Notes under the pieces: model-generated
What the model was told of the DNA's origin: nothing
The model's input: only the letters and a program-made list of their open reading frames with translations
Databases searched by the model: none
Position numbers and translations under genes: made by a program
Shown: positions 1-12,611 of the stretch, piece after piece
Position numbering within the stretch: position 1 is the first letter of the stretch
Layout: each line of letters starts with the position of its first letter
DNA from: Flaccisagitta enflata
Lineage: Eukaryota; Chaetognatha; Sagittoidea; Aphragmophora
Direction of reading: 5' to 3'
DNA length: 64,000 nt
NCBI GenBank assembly: GCA_965153355.1
Contig: OZ231126.1
Span: forward strand, 55,614,001 to 55,678,000

Positions 1-1
1 G

Positions 2-1660
2 CAATTATATATTCAACAGCAATTGCAGCAGCAACACGCCGTACGCCAAGGATCGTGTGTTGAGAAAGGCGCCGTCTCGAAGCCGTCTACTTCCTATGGT
101 TTTAAACATGGACGACTTTCGCCACTCGTCAGCCACGTCAACGCATCCGCGGCCGCCAACACTTCCGGTGGCAGGTGTTATAGCGCCGGTGGTAGGGGTG
201 GCAGCGGCGGTGTTGCCAGAGAAGTACCAAAAAGCGGGGCGAATGTCTTCGAACCCAGTGTCGTTGCTGCGAATGGCATTACTAACGCTACATCCACGGG
301 CTTCCAAAAGCAATATGGAGTGACTCCAGCCCACCCCAGTAGTTTGACTGAAAACAATGGTAGTGGACTCTCCGAGAAACCTCCTCTTCCACCCTCTCGA
401 TCTCAAACTTCGGAACCTCCCCCGTCTCAGCAGTATCCTTCAGTCCCTCTCAACTCGGTCACTACCACCTCCTCCTCCGGATCTTCGTTTCCGACTCAGA
501 GACCGCTCGCGCCTTTTAGCAATAACAACACCGGCGTTACAACCACCCGCTCAACCCGCAATCAGAACGCCGACAATGACGGAAACAATGTCAGCACATG
601 CGACAATGTTCTAACTTTGGCGCAACACAAGGTTTTGACTTCCGGATCGAAATCTTCATCACGTGGCACCGGAAGTGAAGCGTCATCGTCAGACGCCGAC
701 GCCTGCCTCCACGAGATCGTAAGAAAACATATCCTGCATTTGGAGAACCTGAAGCTTAACCGAAATTACGCCAAGGGCCACAATAGCAACCATAATGGAA
801 GCGGCTCAACGACTAATAGTGGCAACCATCACAATCATGGCAATTCGCGGGCGCTTTCTTCCAATCACGCCATGCGGTTAGCGGCTTCCGGCGGAGCTAA
901 TGGCGCCGGTGGTACAGTCAGAAATGGTGCCGGTGGCGGCAGTCAAAATAATACCGGGAAAAAGAAATCCTCATCCAACGGAAAAAACAAAAGAGATTCG
1001 CAGGCGAGTGGCAGCGGCGGCGGCGTAATTGGTGGCGGTCAGCATCATGACCGTCGTCACGGTAACACTCATGCATCCCAGCAGCAGCATCAACAACAAC
1101 AACATCAACAACATTATTCCCCGCAGCACACGTATCAACAGGCTTCCTTCGGCTCCTCCGCTTCCTCCTCCTCCTCCGCGCCTCATCATCATGGTCTTCA
1201 TCCTTCAAGCGCGACTCTGGCGGCGGCGCTTCAAAACCAAAACAAAAGAGCATCGTCGCAAAAGTCGTCGTCGGATCATCATCACCATCATCAACATCAT
1301 CGTCAACAGAGACGTTTAGGGGGGTTGGAACAATCGAAAAAGTCGAAAGAACGAAAAGGAGGCGATGATGGCACAGGAGGGGGAGGAAGAGGAGGAGGAA
1401 GAGGAGCATCCGGTGGTGAGCCAACGCGCAGTACTCAGAATTTGGAGACCTCGGGAGCAGGATCTTCTGGTGGTGTAAGAGGCGAAGTCGTCGACGCGCT
1501 TCTGAAAAAAGCGGAGAAAAAAGCGAAAAAGGTAAAATCGACGACAACGACGACGACGACGACAACGACGACAACCTCGGGGCCGATCGTGTCTGCCGGA
1601 GTCGCCCCCGGCGCCACCAGACTTAGCGCCAGAAAATCGGCCACCGTTGCCGGGAAATGA
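2..1660 (+). CDS. 3' part of a low-complexity Ser/Gly/Asn/His/Gln-rich protein (partial, enters from left edge)
   Basis: The frame is open from the first bases of the window (translation begins QLYIQQQLQQQH) to a TGA at 1658-1660, about 552 codons, with no plausible ATG near its beginning, so this is the last coding exon, or a large part of it, of a gene that starts to the left. Composition is extreme: Ser, Gly, Asn, His and Gln runs, a His-rich stretch near residues 415-430, and a Lys-rich segment (KKAEKKAKKVK) followed by about 12 Thr near the C-terminus. The one patch that is not low-complexity is DACLHEIVRKHILHLENLKL around residues 235-255, probably a short helix. I do not recognise the family. 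A splice-donor-like AAG|GTAAAA near 1530 leaves open that the real exon ends earlier and joins a downstream exon, possibly the F-box gene. A candidate poly(A) signal AATAAA lies at 2515-2520. Confidence 0.55.
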   Translation, partial: QLYIQQQLQQQHAVRQGSCVEKGAVSKPSTSYGFKHGRLSPLVSHVNASAAANTSGGRCYSAGGRGGSGGVAREVPKSGANVFEPSVVAANGITNATSTGFQKQYGVTPAHPSSLTENNGSGLSEKPPLPPSRSQTSEPPPSQQYPSVPLNSVTTTSSSGSSFPTQRPLAPFSNNNTGVTTTRSTRNQNADNDGNNVSTCDNVLTLAQHKVLTSGSKSSSRGTGSEASSSDADACLHEIVRKHILHLENLKLNRNYAKGHNSNHNGSGSTTNSGNHHNHGNSRALSSNHAMRLAASGGANGAGGTVRNGAGGGSQNNTGKKKSSSNGKNKRDSQASGSGGGVIGGGQHHDRRHGNTHASQQQHQQQQHQQHYSPQHTYQQASFGSSASSSSSAPHHHGLHPSSATLAAALQNQNKRASSQKSSSDHHHHHQHHRQQRRLGGLEQSKKSKERKGGDDGTGGGGRGGGRGASGGEPTRSTQNLETSGAGSSGGVRGEVVDALLKKAEKKAKKVKSTTTTTTTTTTTTSGPIVSAGVAPGATRLSARKSATVAGK

Positions 1661-2025
1661 AGCGGGAGATGAAAACGTGACCAAAAAACTATCTAGATGA
1701 TTTTATTTTCTCAACATTGACCAAAAAGTGGTGATTTCACCGTTATGGTTAAAGCCTTTTTCTCAAGAAATCCTTAAAATGGATAGTTGGTTGATAAAAC
1801 GATTTTGGTGCAAGTTATTTGGATCTTGAAGAACCCGCAACAAAAGCTTATCGTCAACTCATTAAAAAGTATAACAAAGAAGTAAAAAATTCAACCCATA
1901 TGTTTAAGATTACATTTCTTCGACATAGCATTTTTTTCCTAATCATAGAAATGATGAATCTAAAACTGCTCCAAATTGATTTGCCAACTAACTGTAATTT
2001 TGTCCCTTTGACAGTATGCTCTGTT

Positions 2026-2113
<88 letters not shown>

Positions 2114-2938
2114 CTCTGTTTCTCTGTTTCTCACCCTTATCTTATGTTTTTATGCCATCTGATTTATCTTTACTCTTGTGCAAGATTATTGTGAATGTCG
2201 GATCATTGTGGCGGATGATTTAAGGCTGAATTGCATGTTGCATCTGTCGCTTCAGAGCGAGAAATATCGGATTTATGATCTACTCTTCATTGGAAGATGC
2301 TTATAATCATACTTCTACTTTCTTTCATGTTATTTTTATGTTTTCCCTTCGATTGCGCATTCTGTTTTTTAATTTATTTTATTCACGGCGGCTAGCGACT
2401 AAGTATCTATCATTTACCAATATAGCCGTAGCCTAGGTACATTCTTTCCATTTTGTTATATTTGGACAATGGGCGAACTTACATGCCATGGCTGTATCTA
2501 AGCATGATAAAGAAAATAAATTCAGTTATACTCTGGTAATTGCAATTTCGTGTTTAAAGGCAAATCACTAGAGAGGATATTTGAGGTTCGTACCGTCCGA
2601 GGGGACATCAATTAGGCTTTAGGCCTTAATTAAATAATAGCCTCCAGGAGGTGACCCGGAGGCTTAACCACGAACGGGAAACGGGAAACGTTGGGCGATG
2701 TTCGGCGATGTTCGAGATGTGATTGAAGCTGAGTCATCGATTTCACGCCTTTTTTGTCCCATTTCTCTACAATAGTTCATTATCTCTAACCAAATGGCGA
2801 ATTAAGAGCAACTCACTTTGAAATCATTTATCATCCATTGATAACTCGGGTTACTTCCCTTGATTGTCTAAGTGAAGAATATAATTGATGAAATTGACAG
2901 AATAGCTCAAACACAACTATATGTAAATTGGGCTACAT

Positions 2939-2987
<49 letters not shown>

Positions 2988-3107
2988 AGGAAAGGAGGAG
3001 GAAAGCCAATGAATAATCTGTAATTTCATCATGCTAACAGTTACGCGCGCCTAACAGTTCACTTTATTTCTTCAGCGTATTTCGTAAAGTTTTTGAACTA
3101 ATAATGT
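1661..3107. other. Intergenic or intronic DNA with two dinucleotide repeats
   Basis: No gene is visible. The stretch holds a pure (CT)n tract at about 2031-2109, an AATAAA hexamer at 2515-2520, a (GA)n tract at about 2942-2992, and a pyrimidine-rich TTTATTTCTTCAG at about 3063-3075 that could be a splice acceptor. Any exon beginning there meets an in-frame TAA at 3102 if read in the F-box frame. The (GA)n block lies about 115 bp upstream of the F-box ATG and may be part of its promoter. Confidence 0.6.
2031..2109. repeat. (CT)n microsatellite
   Basis: Uninterrupted CT dinucleotides for about 80 bp, ending in GTTTCTCTGTTTCTCTG variants. Confidence 0.95.
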
Positions 3108-5523
3108 ATGTGTTGTCATAATAAAAGAACGGTTTATCTATCAAACTCCCTTACTCATCCGAAACTCATGAACGGCCTCATCGCCGTTGATTTCTGCCGA
3201 GTGTTGCCGGTGGAATTGACCTCAGATATTTTCGCTCGTCTTGACCCGGAGGATTTGTTTCATTGTTGCGTATGCAGCGCACTATGGCGAAGTCGCGTCA
3301 ATCAAAATGAAATCTGGTACCAGATGTGTAAACGCCGTAAGTGGGATCGTTACGTCGCCGGTGGCTGTCGTGGTTGCCTGCCGGAGTCGACGAATAACAT
3401 TACACAAGATAAGGAGGAAGACGACAGCGTCATCGCCGCAGACGAAATGACGGAGCCGTCGGAGGGGAGCAGAGTTCATTTGAGCAAGCGTCAGCAAAGG
3501 AGCATCCTGTGGGAACCAACTTTCTGCCAACGCGCCAGTAAGACGCCAAATTCTCCAACTTACGTCGCTCCGAAATGGGAAAGAAACAACGCCGAGAGAA
3601 CAAAAGAACAACCAACAATTCCCAAACTCGCATGGAGTTCGCCTCGTTTGGAGACGCCCACTGTCTTAAAGACGAGAAATGAATCAACGGAATCCAAAAA
3701 CTTACCCATCAACGAGAGATTGACTCTATCTAGAAAAAAGCATAACAAGTGTTATAAAAAACGGTCGTGACCTGTCAGGGGTGCAGATAATACTTTAGCC
3801 TTGAGTAACAACCTAGAGTAATACTTTACTAATGCCCCAGTTAGCTTAAAGAGAACACAGGATCCCGTAAGGCTTAGTTCCCCTGGTCACGGACCAATTT
3901 TACAACTAGAATGGCAATTCCGAGTTATTGTCCCTAAGTATGTCCTAAAGAGTATCTATCTGAGTTCAAGGATCAGCGGCAACCTAAGTCAAGATTTCCT
4001 AATGAATGATTCAACAAGTGGGTTTTCAAATGAAACCAAACATGAATTTATTAAGTGACAGAAATCATCAGACAGTGTTAAAAAATGTTACAAGTGAGGT
4101 TAAGAGATCTGATTCAACCCAAAAAATGTTATGCCGCCCTCTCAAGATATACTAATATCCTGAGACAGACTTTTAACACTTTACACTTTGTCCCAACTTG
4201 AGACTTAACACTTTACACTTTGTCTCTACTTGAGACTTTAACACTTTACACCTTGTCTCTACTTGAGACTTTAACACTTTACACTTTGTCTCTACTTGAG
4301 ACTTTAACACTTTACACCTTGTCTCTACTTGAGACTTTAACACTTTACACTTTAAGTAACCCTTAAGATAGTCTGTGAGTCAGTTTCAGTCAAAAGCAGA
4401 TGGACATGAACAACTTTCAGACAAAGTCCAAGTCTCGTCAAAGTCACTCAACTTGAGTCAAAGTCCAGACAGAGTTAGAGTCCCGGTAAACCGAGATTCA
4501 AAGTCGAAGACTCGGAATTCAGAGTTGAATGCGCGGTTAAGTTACAGTTAGAGTCTCTGTTATTTTAACAACTTAGCAGAGATCCGTTTCAGAGGAGAGC
4601 CCAAAACTGAAGTGAATAACCAGCAAGCATCTCCGCCTTTTATACCCTCAGAGCTCACATTAGCTCTTGCTTTTGCTGAAACTAATTGTCCCAAAGAGAG
4701 AGCTTTTGCTTTTACTAAAGCTGTTTTAGCTTCCACCCAAGCTCACTGTTTTCCCCTTTAACTTGTACTACTGGTAGGCCAGCTTCCCGTAAAGCTAAAT
4801 TAAAGCCAGGAGGAACATGTTGTTCTAGCTTTTGCTGAAGCAAGAGAGACCCCTTTTAGCTTTTGCTCTTGCAAAAGCTATTATATATTTAGTACTACAT
4901 TAGCTAAACGGTACACTGAAAGCTAATTTGAGCATGGTTTTTGAGGAAATCACCCCCAAAAAGGTATATCCCGTATAATTTCCATGCCCCATTTACCCAA
5001 TTACTACGAAAAAATGGATAAAGGTTGAATCAGATCTCTTGTACAATTATCATCAAATTTCCATGATTTCATGGATAAATGACCTGGAAAAGAAGGATTA
5101 GTTGAGCTTAAACATCAATAAATGCCAAAGGATCCATGTCACTGCTTGTTGATCCATTTTTAAGCCTAAATGTACTACAATTAACTATATCAAAGTGGAT
5201 CTATATCAAAATATCAATCTATCGATATATAGCAGTGATTTATAGTGTAATTCCTAGTATAATTATCACAATATTAATCACGATAGCTAATTATCAAGCT
5301 AATAAACATTCACGAGTAGCAGCTAATGTACAATGACGAGTAGCAGCTAATAATCACGAGCCATAAGCTATCAAAGTTGGTTAAGCCAACACCCCAACCC
5401 GCGGTAACTTACCATTCTACAACAACAAGAAAAAAGGAGACGTTGGACGGGCTAATGCTTACACAGGATTTAACGAGATGACAATTCAAAACGACTACAC
5501 CGCACCAAAAGCTTCCATTCTAA

Positions 5524-5556
<33 letters not shown>

Positions 5557-7310
5557 ACCTCAATAACTCGACTCTCAGCGACGTCAATAACTCGACTCTT
5601 AGCAATTTCTCGACAATCAACTCATGTCTCACTACAGACAATACTCCTTCGACCTCTTCAGACAATCGTCCTTGCTTCTGGCGTTGTGTGTTCCGGCGCG
5701 CCGCTCATTTGGAATCGAATTGGCATCTCGGACGCTACGTCAACGTCGGCGTCACTTCCGGCGTCGGCGGCGCCAACAGATCCATCGTTTCTCTCGACGT
5801 CATCAATGACCAAACTAGCGCTACGATTGTGGATGGAGGGAACGCTGATCTTGGTCTTGGAGGCCTTGATGGCCGTGACGCTGGTGGTGGAATCGTATTG
5901 ACGGCGTATTCAGATGGTTTCGTACGTCTCTGGAATATTCGCGGATTATCTTTAAGAGGAAGCGTCAGTCTAGGATCATGCCGCCGTTTGAGAAGCCTCG
6001 ATTACGACAATTTTAGCAACGACGATGACGACGACGACGATGACGATGGCCCTACCGCACCATCTATTCGATCTTCCTCTATTTACTTTCGCGTGCAACC
6101 GACGGTTGTGAAAGCGATTCCCGGTCGTGCAGACGTCGCTTTGGTCGGTTGCGACGATGGTCGACTGCGAATCATCTCATGTGGTGGCAATAAAGATGGC
6201 GTAACTGGAAGCCAAAATGTCGGCGGTTGGAGACGTGAAAACGGCGGAAGTGGTTCTGATAGCCAGACTTGTTTTGATGGCGTCCTCTGTGTCTCATTTG
6301 CCGCTCATGGAGATGCAATAACAAAATTGGAGCTAAAGAGTCTCTCTCCATCAAATTTCGGCCTTTCTGTTCCCAACTTGTTTACCTTCTCTTTCTCTTC
6401 TTCAATCTCTTCCTCTTCTCGGAATTCATCAACGACTCTCGCAGTCAGTGTCGGAGCCGATAAATCGGTCATTGGATGGCGCATCGACACCCACGCCATC
6501 TCGTTGTTGTGGGCGAAACGAGGAAATGAACACGACGACGACGTAGAATGCTGCGCTCTACATTTTTGCGACGACAAAGAAGGAAGACAAAATACTGGTC
6601 AGCTTCCCTTCGGTATTTTCGTGACTGGTTCGTGGGACGGACGTCTAGTCGTCCGTCACGCTTTTACCGGGGACGTGCTTCACATTCTCTGCGGACATTT
6701 GGAAGCGATTCACTGCGTCGCCATCGTCGATCGTGGAACGAGTCGCTTCGGAAGTGACACTGATAATGCTATAGGGAACGACGTCACGCTCATTTCCGGT
6801 TCCGCGGACGGTTCCTTAATGATGTGGAATGGAGTCACGGGTGAACCGGAATGTCTCCTGGACGGAGTTCATACCGCGGAAGTGTATTGCGTGGCGGCGA
6901 ATGAAGATTGGATCGTCAGCGGAGGCGCCGATTCTAATATCGCCGTTTGGACGACGCAAAATGGAGACTTGAAGCATTTACTTACGCCAGGAATGGAAGC
7001 GGTTTTGGAGGGGTTTCACTACAGAGGAAATAATGGAGATGGTGGAAGAGGCGGCGGTAGCAGCGGAAGTGGAGGAGGGGGTGGTGGTCACGTGGGCATT
7101 GTGCGTTCATTGAATCTCGGCGTTGGGGACTGATTAGTTAGCGCCGGTGATTGTCGCCGCGTCCTTGTTTGGAACGTTCGATGCGGCGTCCTTTTGCATC
7201 AGATTCACAGACAACCGATTCTGGTGAAAGAGATGGTCGTCACTCATCGTCTCGTCGTCACCTCGTCACCCGAAAACAGAGGCGTCGTCGCCGTCATCGC
7301 ATTTTGGTAG
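3108..7310 (+). CDS. F-box/WD40 protein of FBXW7/Cdc4 type, two exons, with an in-frame TGA in the last WD40 repeat
   Basis: Likely substrate receptor of an SCF ubiquitin ligase; in this family the F-box binds Skp1 and the WD40 propeller binds the substrate. Modelled exons are 3108-3537 and 5662-7310. The donor A|GTAAGA and the acceptor CTCTTCAG are both phase 1, giving about 692 codons. The ATG at 3108 has an in-frame TAA just upstream (3102). Residues ~32-82 are the F-box (LPVEL, LDPEDL, LWR, W). Residues ~148-168 (CFWRCVFRRAAHLESNW) match the segment that precedes blade 1 in FBXW7. WD-like repeats follow (DGFVRLWNI, DGRLRI, DKSVIGWRI, DGRLVV, DGSLMMW, DSNIAVW), with Asp, Ser and Gly insertions. 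A TGA at 7131-7133 (codon 634) interrupts the frame, but the same frame continues LVSAGDCRRVLVWNV and runs 58 codons to a TAG at 7308-7310. Its tail (THRLVVTSSPENRGVVAVIAF) resembles the FBXW7 C-terminus. The splice pair is inferred, and other junctions are possible. The gene may be a fresh pseudogene, or the TGA may be read through. Confidence 0.75.
3538..5661 (+). other. Predicted 2.1-kb intron of the F-box/WD40 gene, with minisatellites
   Basis: Bounded by GTAAGA at the 5' end and CGACCTCTTCAG at the 3' end. It contains a 32-34-bp minisatellite (4165-4352), AGTC-rich repeats (about 4380-4560) and an AGCTTTTGCT-type repeat with inverted AAAGCT partners (about 4655-4880). The region from 5000 to 5470 shows nothing recognisable. 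The last part (5478-5661) is open in the WD40 frame and has an ATG at 5478, so an alternative first exon or alternative acceptor there cannot be excluded. Confidence 0.55.
4165..4352. repeat. 32-34-bp minisatellite in the F-box/WD40 intron
   Basis: About five to six tandem copies of a unit reading TTTAACACTTTACAC followed by YTTGTCTCTACTTGAGAC. Copies differ only at a C/T position (ACACTTTG or ACACCTTG), which alternates between successive copies. Confidence 0.9.
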
Positions 7311-7770
7311 CCGACGACTTACAAGTGGAGTGAAGAAAAAAAGGGGCGGCAAACCATAAATGATTGAAAATATAGGGTGGGGTAACTGGACATAATTATG
7401 AATGATATGGAAGACAAAACAATAGCACATGTGAAGAAAAAATGAAATTTATTGAAGAATGATGATTGAATAATGAAGAGAAAAAATATCATTTTTTGAA
7501 AACGACATAGTGAAATAATTATGATAAATAGAAACAAAATTGTATTACATATTTTGCTTATCACGAACAACATGGTCTGTAGCACTCTTACGATAAAAAA
7601 AAGTGTAGCGGCGAGGAAAATTTGTTAAGAGAGACTAGTTCCAATCAGCCCTCTTTAGCCCCTATCAAGCTGTATCTGGCCTAAAATCTGCCGTCTCAGA
7701 CCTCAAATCAACTTTTTCAGGGCTCAAATATGCCTCAGCTAGCTCTCTCCGGCCTCAAATCGGCCTTCAG
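7311..7770. other. Downstream flank of the F-box/WD40 gene; no gene seen
   Basis: AT-rich sequence with no supported coding region. From about 7650 it contains a short run of CTCAAATCNGCC-type units (CCTCAAATCAACTTTTTCAGG and similar), a degenerate fragment of the minisatellite found in the MCE family further right. Confidence 0.5.
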
Positions 7771-10679
<2,909 letters not shown>

Positions 10680-10762
<83 letters not shown>

Positions 10763-10827
10763 TTCCCCCATCTCCCGTCGAAAATATTTTATGGTCCTTT
10801 ACTTCATTTTTTTCGTTTTTCGCTCGA

Positions 10828-10891
<64 letters not shown>

Positions 10892-10960
10892 TTCCCCCAT
10901 CTCCCGTCGAAAATATTTTATGGTCCTTTACTTCATTTGCTTCGTTTTTCGCTAGAGTTT
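10680..10960. repeat. Two (CT)n tracts each followed by the same ~70-bp unique segment
   Basis: After (CT)n come the words GCTTCCCCCATCTCCCGTCG and AAAATATTTTATGGTCC, then a second (CT)n and the same segment again (about 10761 and 10890). It is a direct duplication of CT block plus spacer at the right border of the satellite. Confidence 0.9.
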
Positions 10961-11310
10961 ATTCTAAGTGCAGTCGCATCACAGTCGAAGCCATGTTGAT
11001 CAAGTTGAATTTAATCTCTTGTCTGAAAAACGAAAGGAAGATACTGTAATTAGCGTCCCGGGCGCTTTTGGAAATTAAAATGAAACACTGTCATTTTCTG
11101 CAATCAGCGCCCCCTCATTCACTCATGAATAGATGATTTTATATGTAGCTTCCTGTTATTGACAAGTATTTTGTAATTCAGTGCAATAAAGCACTAAAAC
11201 AGAGAACATGGCATACTATTTTTTGGCCAATAAAAAACTGTATTGATAATGAATTTGATAAGATTTTCTTTGAAAATATATAGTTTTGTCACAACTGCTC
11301 TCTTTTTAGG
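10961..11310. other. Unique AT-rich DNA with one short shared repeat
   Basis: No gene. At about 11042-11110 is a ~70-bp motif (TTAGCGTCCCGGGCGC through TCAGCGCCCCCTC) that reappears in reverse complement at about 18554-18625 inside the zinc-finger gene intron. Confidence 0.5.
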
Positions 11311-11972
11311 TTTTTAGTCGCGTGCTACGCGACTCTACAACCCAATTTGTCGGTCCGTCCGTCCGTTGGTCTGTCCGTCACACTTTACTTTTTTTGGGTT
11401 TTTGCGGTCTTTGGCCTCGCTGCTCCTGCCCAAATGATGTAGAGGCCTCCAATATGGCCCCTGCCCACCCGCACGCGACTTGGGTAGCCGTTAGAGATGC
11501 AGAAGCGGTAGATTTTTGGACCGCTTCCGCTTCCGCTTCCAAACGGCATATTTGAGAATTGACAGCTTCCGCTTCCGCTTCCACTTCCACCATTTCTAAA
11601 AGCATAGCTTCCGCTTCTGCTTCCGCTTCCACCCTTTTAGAAGGCATAGCTTCCGCTTCCGCTTCCGCTTCCGCTTCCGCTTCCGCTTCTGCTTCCGCTT
11701 CCACATTGTTGAGTATTTCACTGTAAAATTCATTTAAGTTATGTAAGATGTTTTTTATGTAAAAAAAGAGAGGGGATAAAATGAGGAAATATGAAAGATG
11801 ATAGAAAATATGTTAATGACATAGATATTAGTATAATTTTTTTGCTGTCATTAGTTATTGCAATGAGTTTAAACAATCATTTTGTCTTTATTTATTTAAA
11901 AATTTATGAAATCAGGTTTTAATGTATATGAGTCTTGCTCCTTTCCAATTAACCAATCAACTGTGAATAAAT

Positions 11973-12011
<39 letters not shown>

Positions 12012-12481
12012 AAGAGAGAATGAGTGAGCAAAACACAGACAGACAGAAAGAGATATACAGACAGACAGAAAAAAGTCAGATAAAGCAAAAGAAGAATAAA
12101 AGGATAGACCAACAGAGACAAACAGATGAAGGAAAAATATACAAAAGCAATAAAAAAAATAATAACACCAAAAGAAAAAAAAAATGAATAAATTATACTA
12201 AAATAAGTATCATCAAAACTGACATGATTATTGTTAAAATATTGTCAGGATCTGAAGTGGAAGCGGAAGCGGAAGCGCTTGATTATGTCCTTTCGCTTCC
12301 GCTTCCATTAGGCCTAAAAAAATGTTTTCGCTTCCGCTTCCGCTTCCACTTGCTTTCAAAATTGCGCTTCCGCTTCCGCTTCCGCTTCCATGCTCAAACT
12401 ACCGCTTCCACCCGCTTCCGCTTCCGCTTCCGCTTCCGCTTCCGCTTCTGCATCTCTAGTAGCCGTGTATCCGGCCTTGTT
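11311..12481 (+). mobile_element. HCE type I copy, split by a hAT-like element
   Basis: The head TTTTTAGTCGCGTGCTACGC forms a hairpin (GTCGCG/CGCGAC stem). A (CCGTCCGT)n core and CTGCTCCTGCCCA follow. The tail GTAGCCGTGTATCCGGCC-TTGTT is only reached after the 967-bp insertion at 11492-12458; removing that insertion and one copy of its 8-bp duplication restores a normal element of about 200 bp. Confidence 0.85.
11492..12458. mobile_element. Non-autonomous hAT-like element (967 bp) with subterminal GCTTCC arrays
   Basis: Terminal inverted repeats are TAGAGATGCAGAAGCGG at the left and its exact complement at the right. They are flanked by a perfect 8-bp target duplication GTAGCCGT (11484-11491 and 12459-12466). 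The 8-bp duplication and a TAGAGATG-type end are classical for the hAT superfamily. Both subterminal regions (about 11520-11702 and 12255-12450) are dense tandem or clustered GCTTCC/GGAAGC hexamers, while the centre (11703-12250) is AT-rich and holds no transposase. In known hAT elements subterminal hexamers bind transposase; here that role is inferred. Confidence 0.9.
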
Positions 12482-12611
12482 AAAGAAGACGCTAATTAGA
12501 GAGGGGGGGATAAATGCAGGAAATCCGGTGAGTATTTTAAGGTATTTTAGGGTACCTAAGGGTACCATAGTGGAAAAGCTCCCACACTCGTTGCCTAGAT
12601 AACCCCCTTAT
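12482..12611. other. Short unique segment carrying GGTAC-rich words
   Basis: Contains GGTATTTTAGGGTACC-type words similar to those at 15360-15500, and ends in CCCCCTTAT, the target duplication of the next element. Confidence 0.5.

Noticed and set aside
7131-7133. TGA as a reassigned Trp codon throughout this genome
   Set aside because: The zinc-finger and four-TM genes have no internal TGA over more than 1500 codons and use TGG for Trp; the four-TM gene ends in TGA.
7131-7133. Selenocysteine at the TGA
   Set aside because: The position aligns with Trp, not Cys, and I see no evident SECIS hairpin in the following sequence, although I could not fold it computationally.
11378-12602. Glu-Ala or Arg-Phe repeat proteins
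   Set aside because: Encoded by GCTTCC hexamers in the hAT-like element subterminal arrays.
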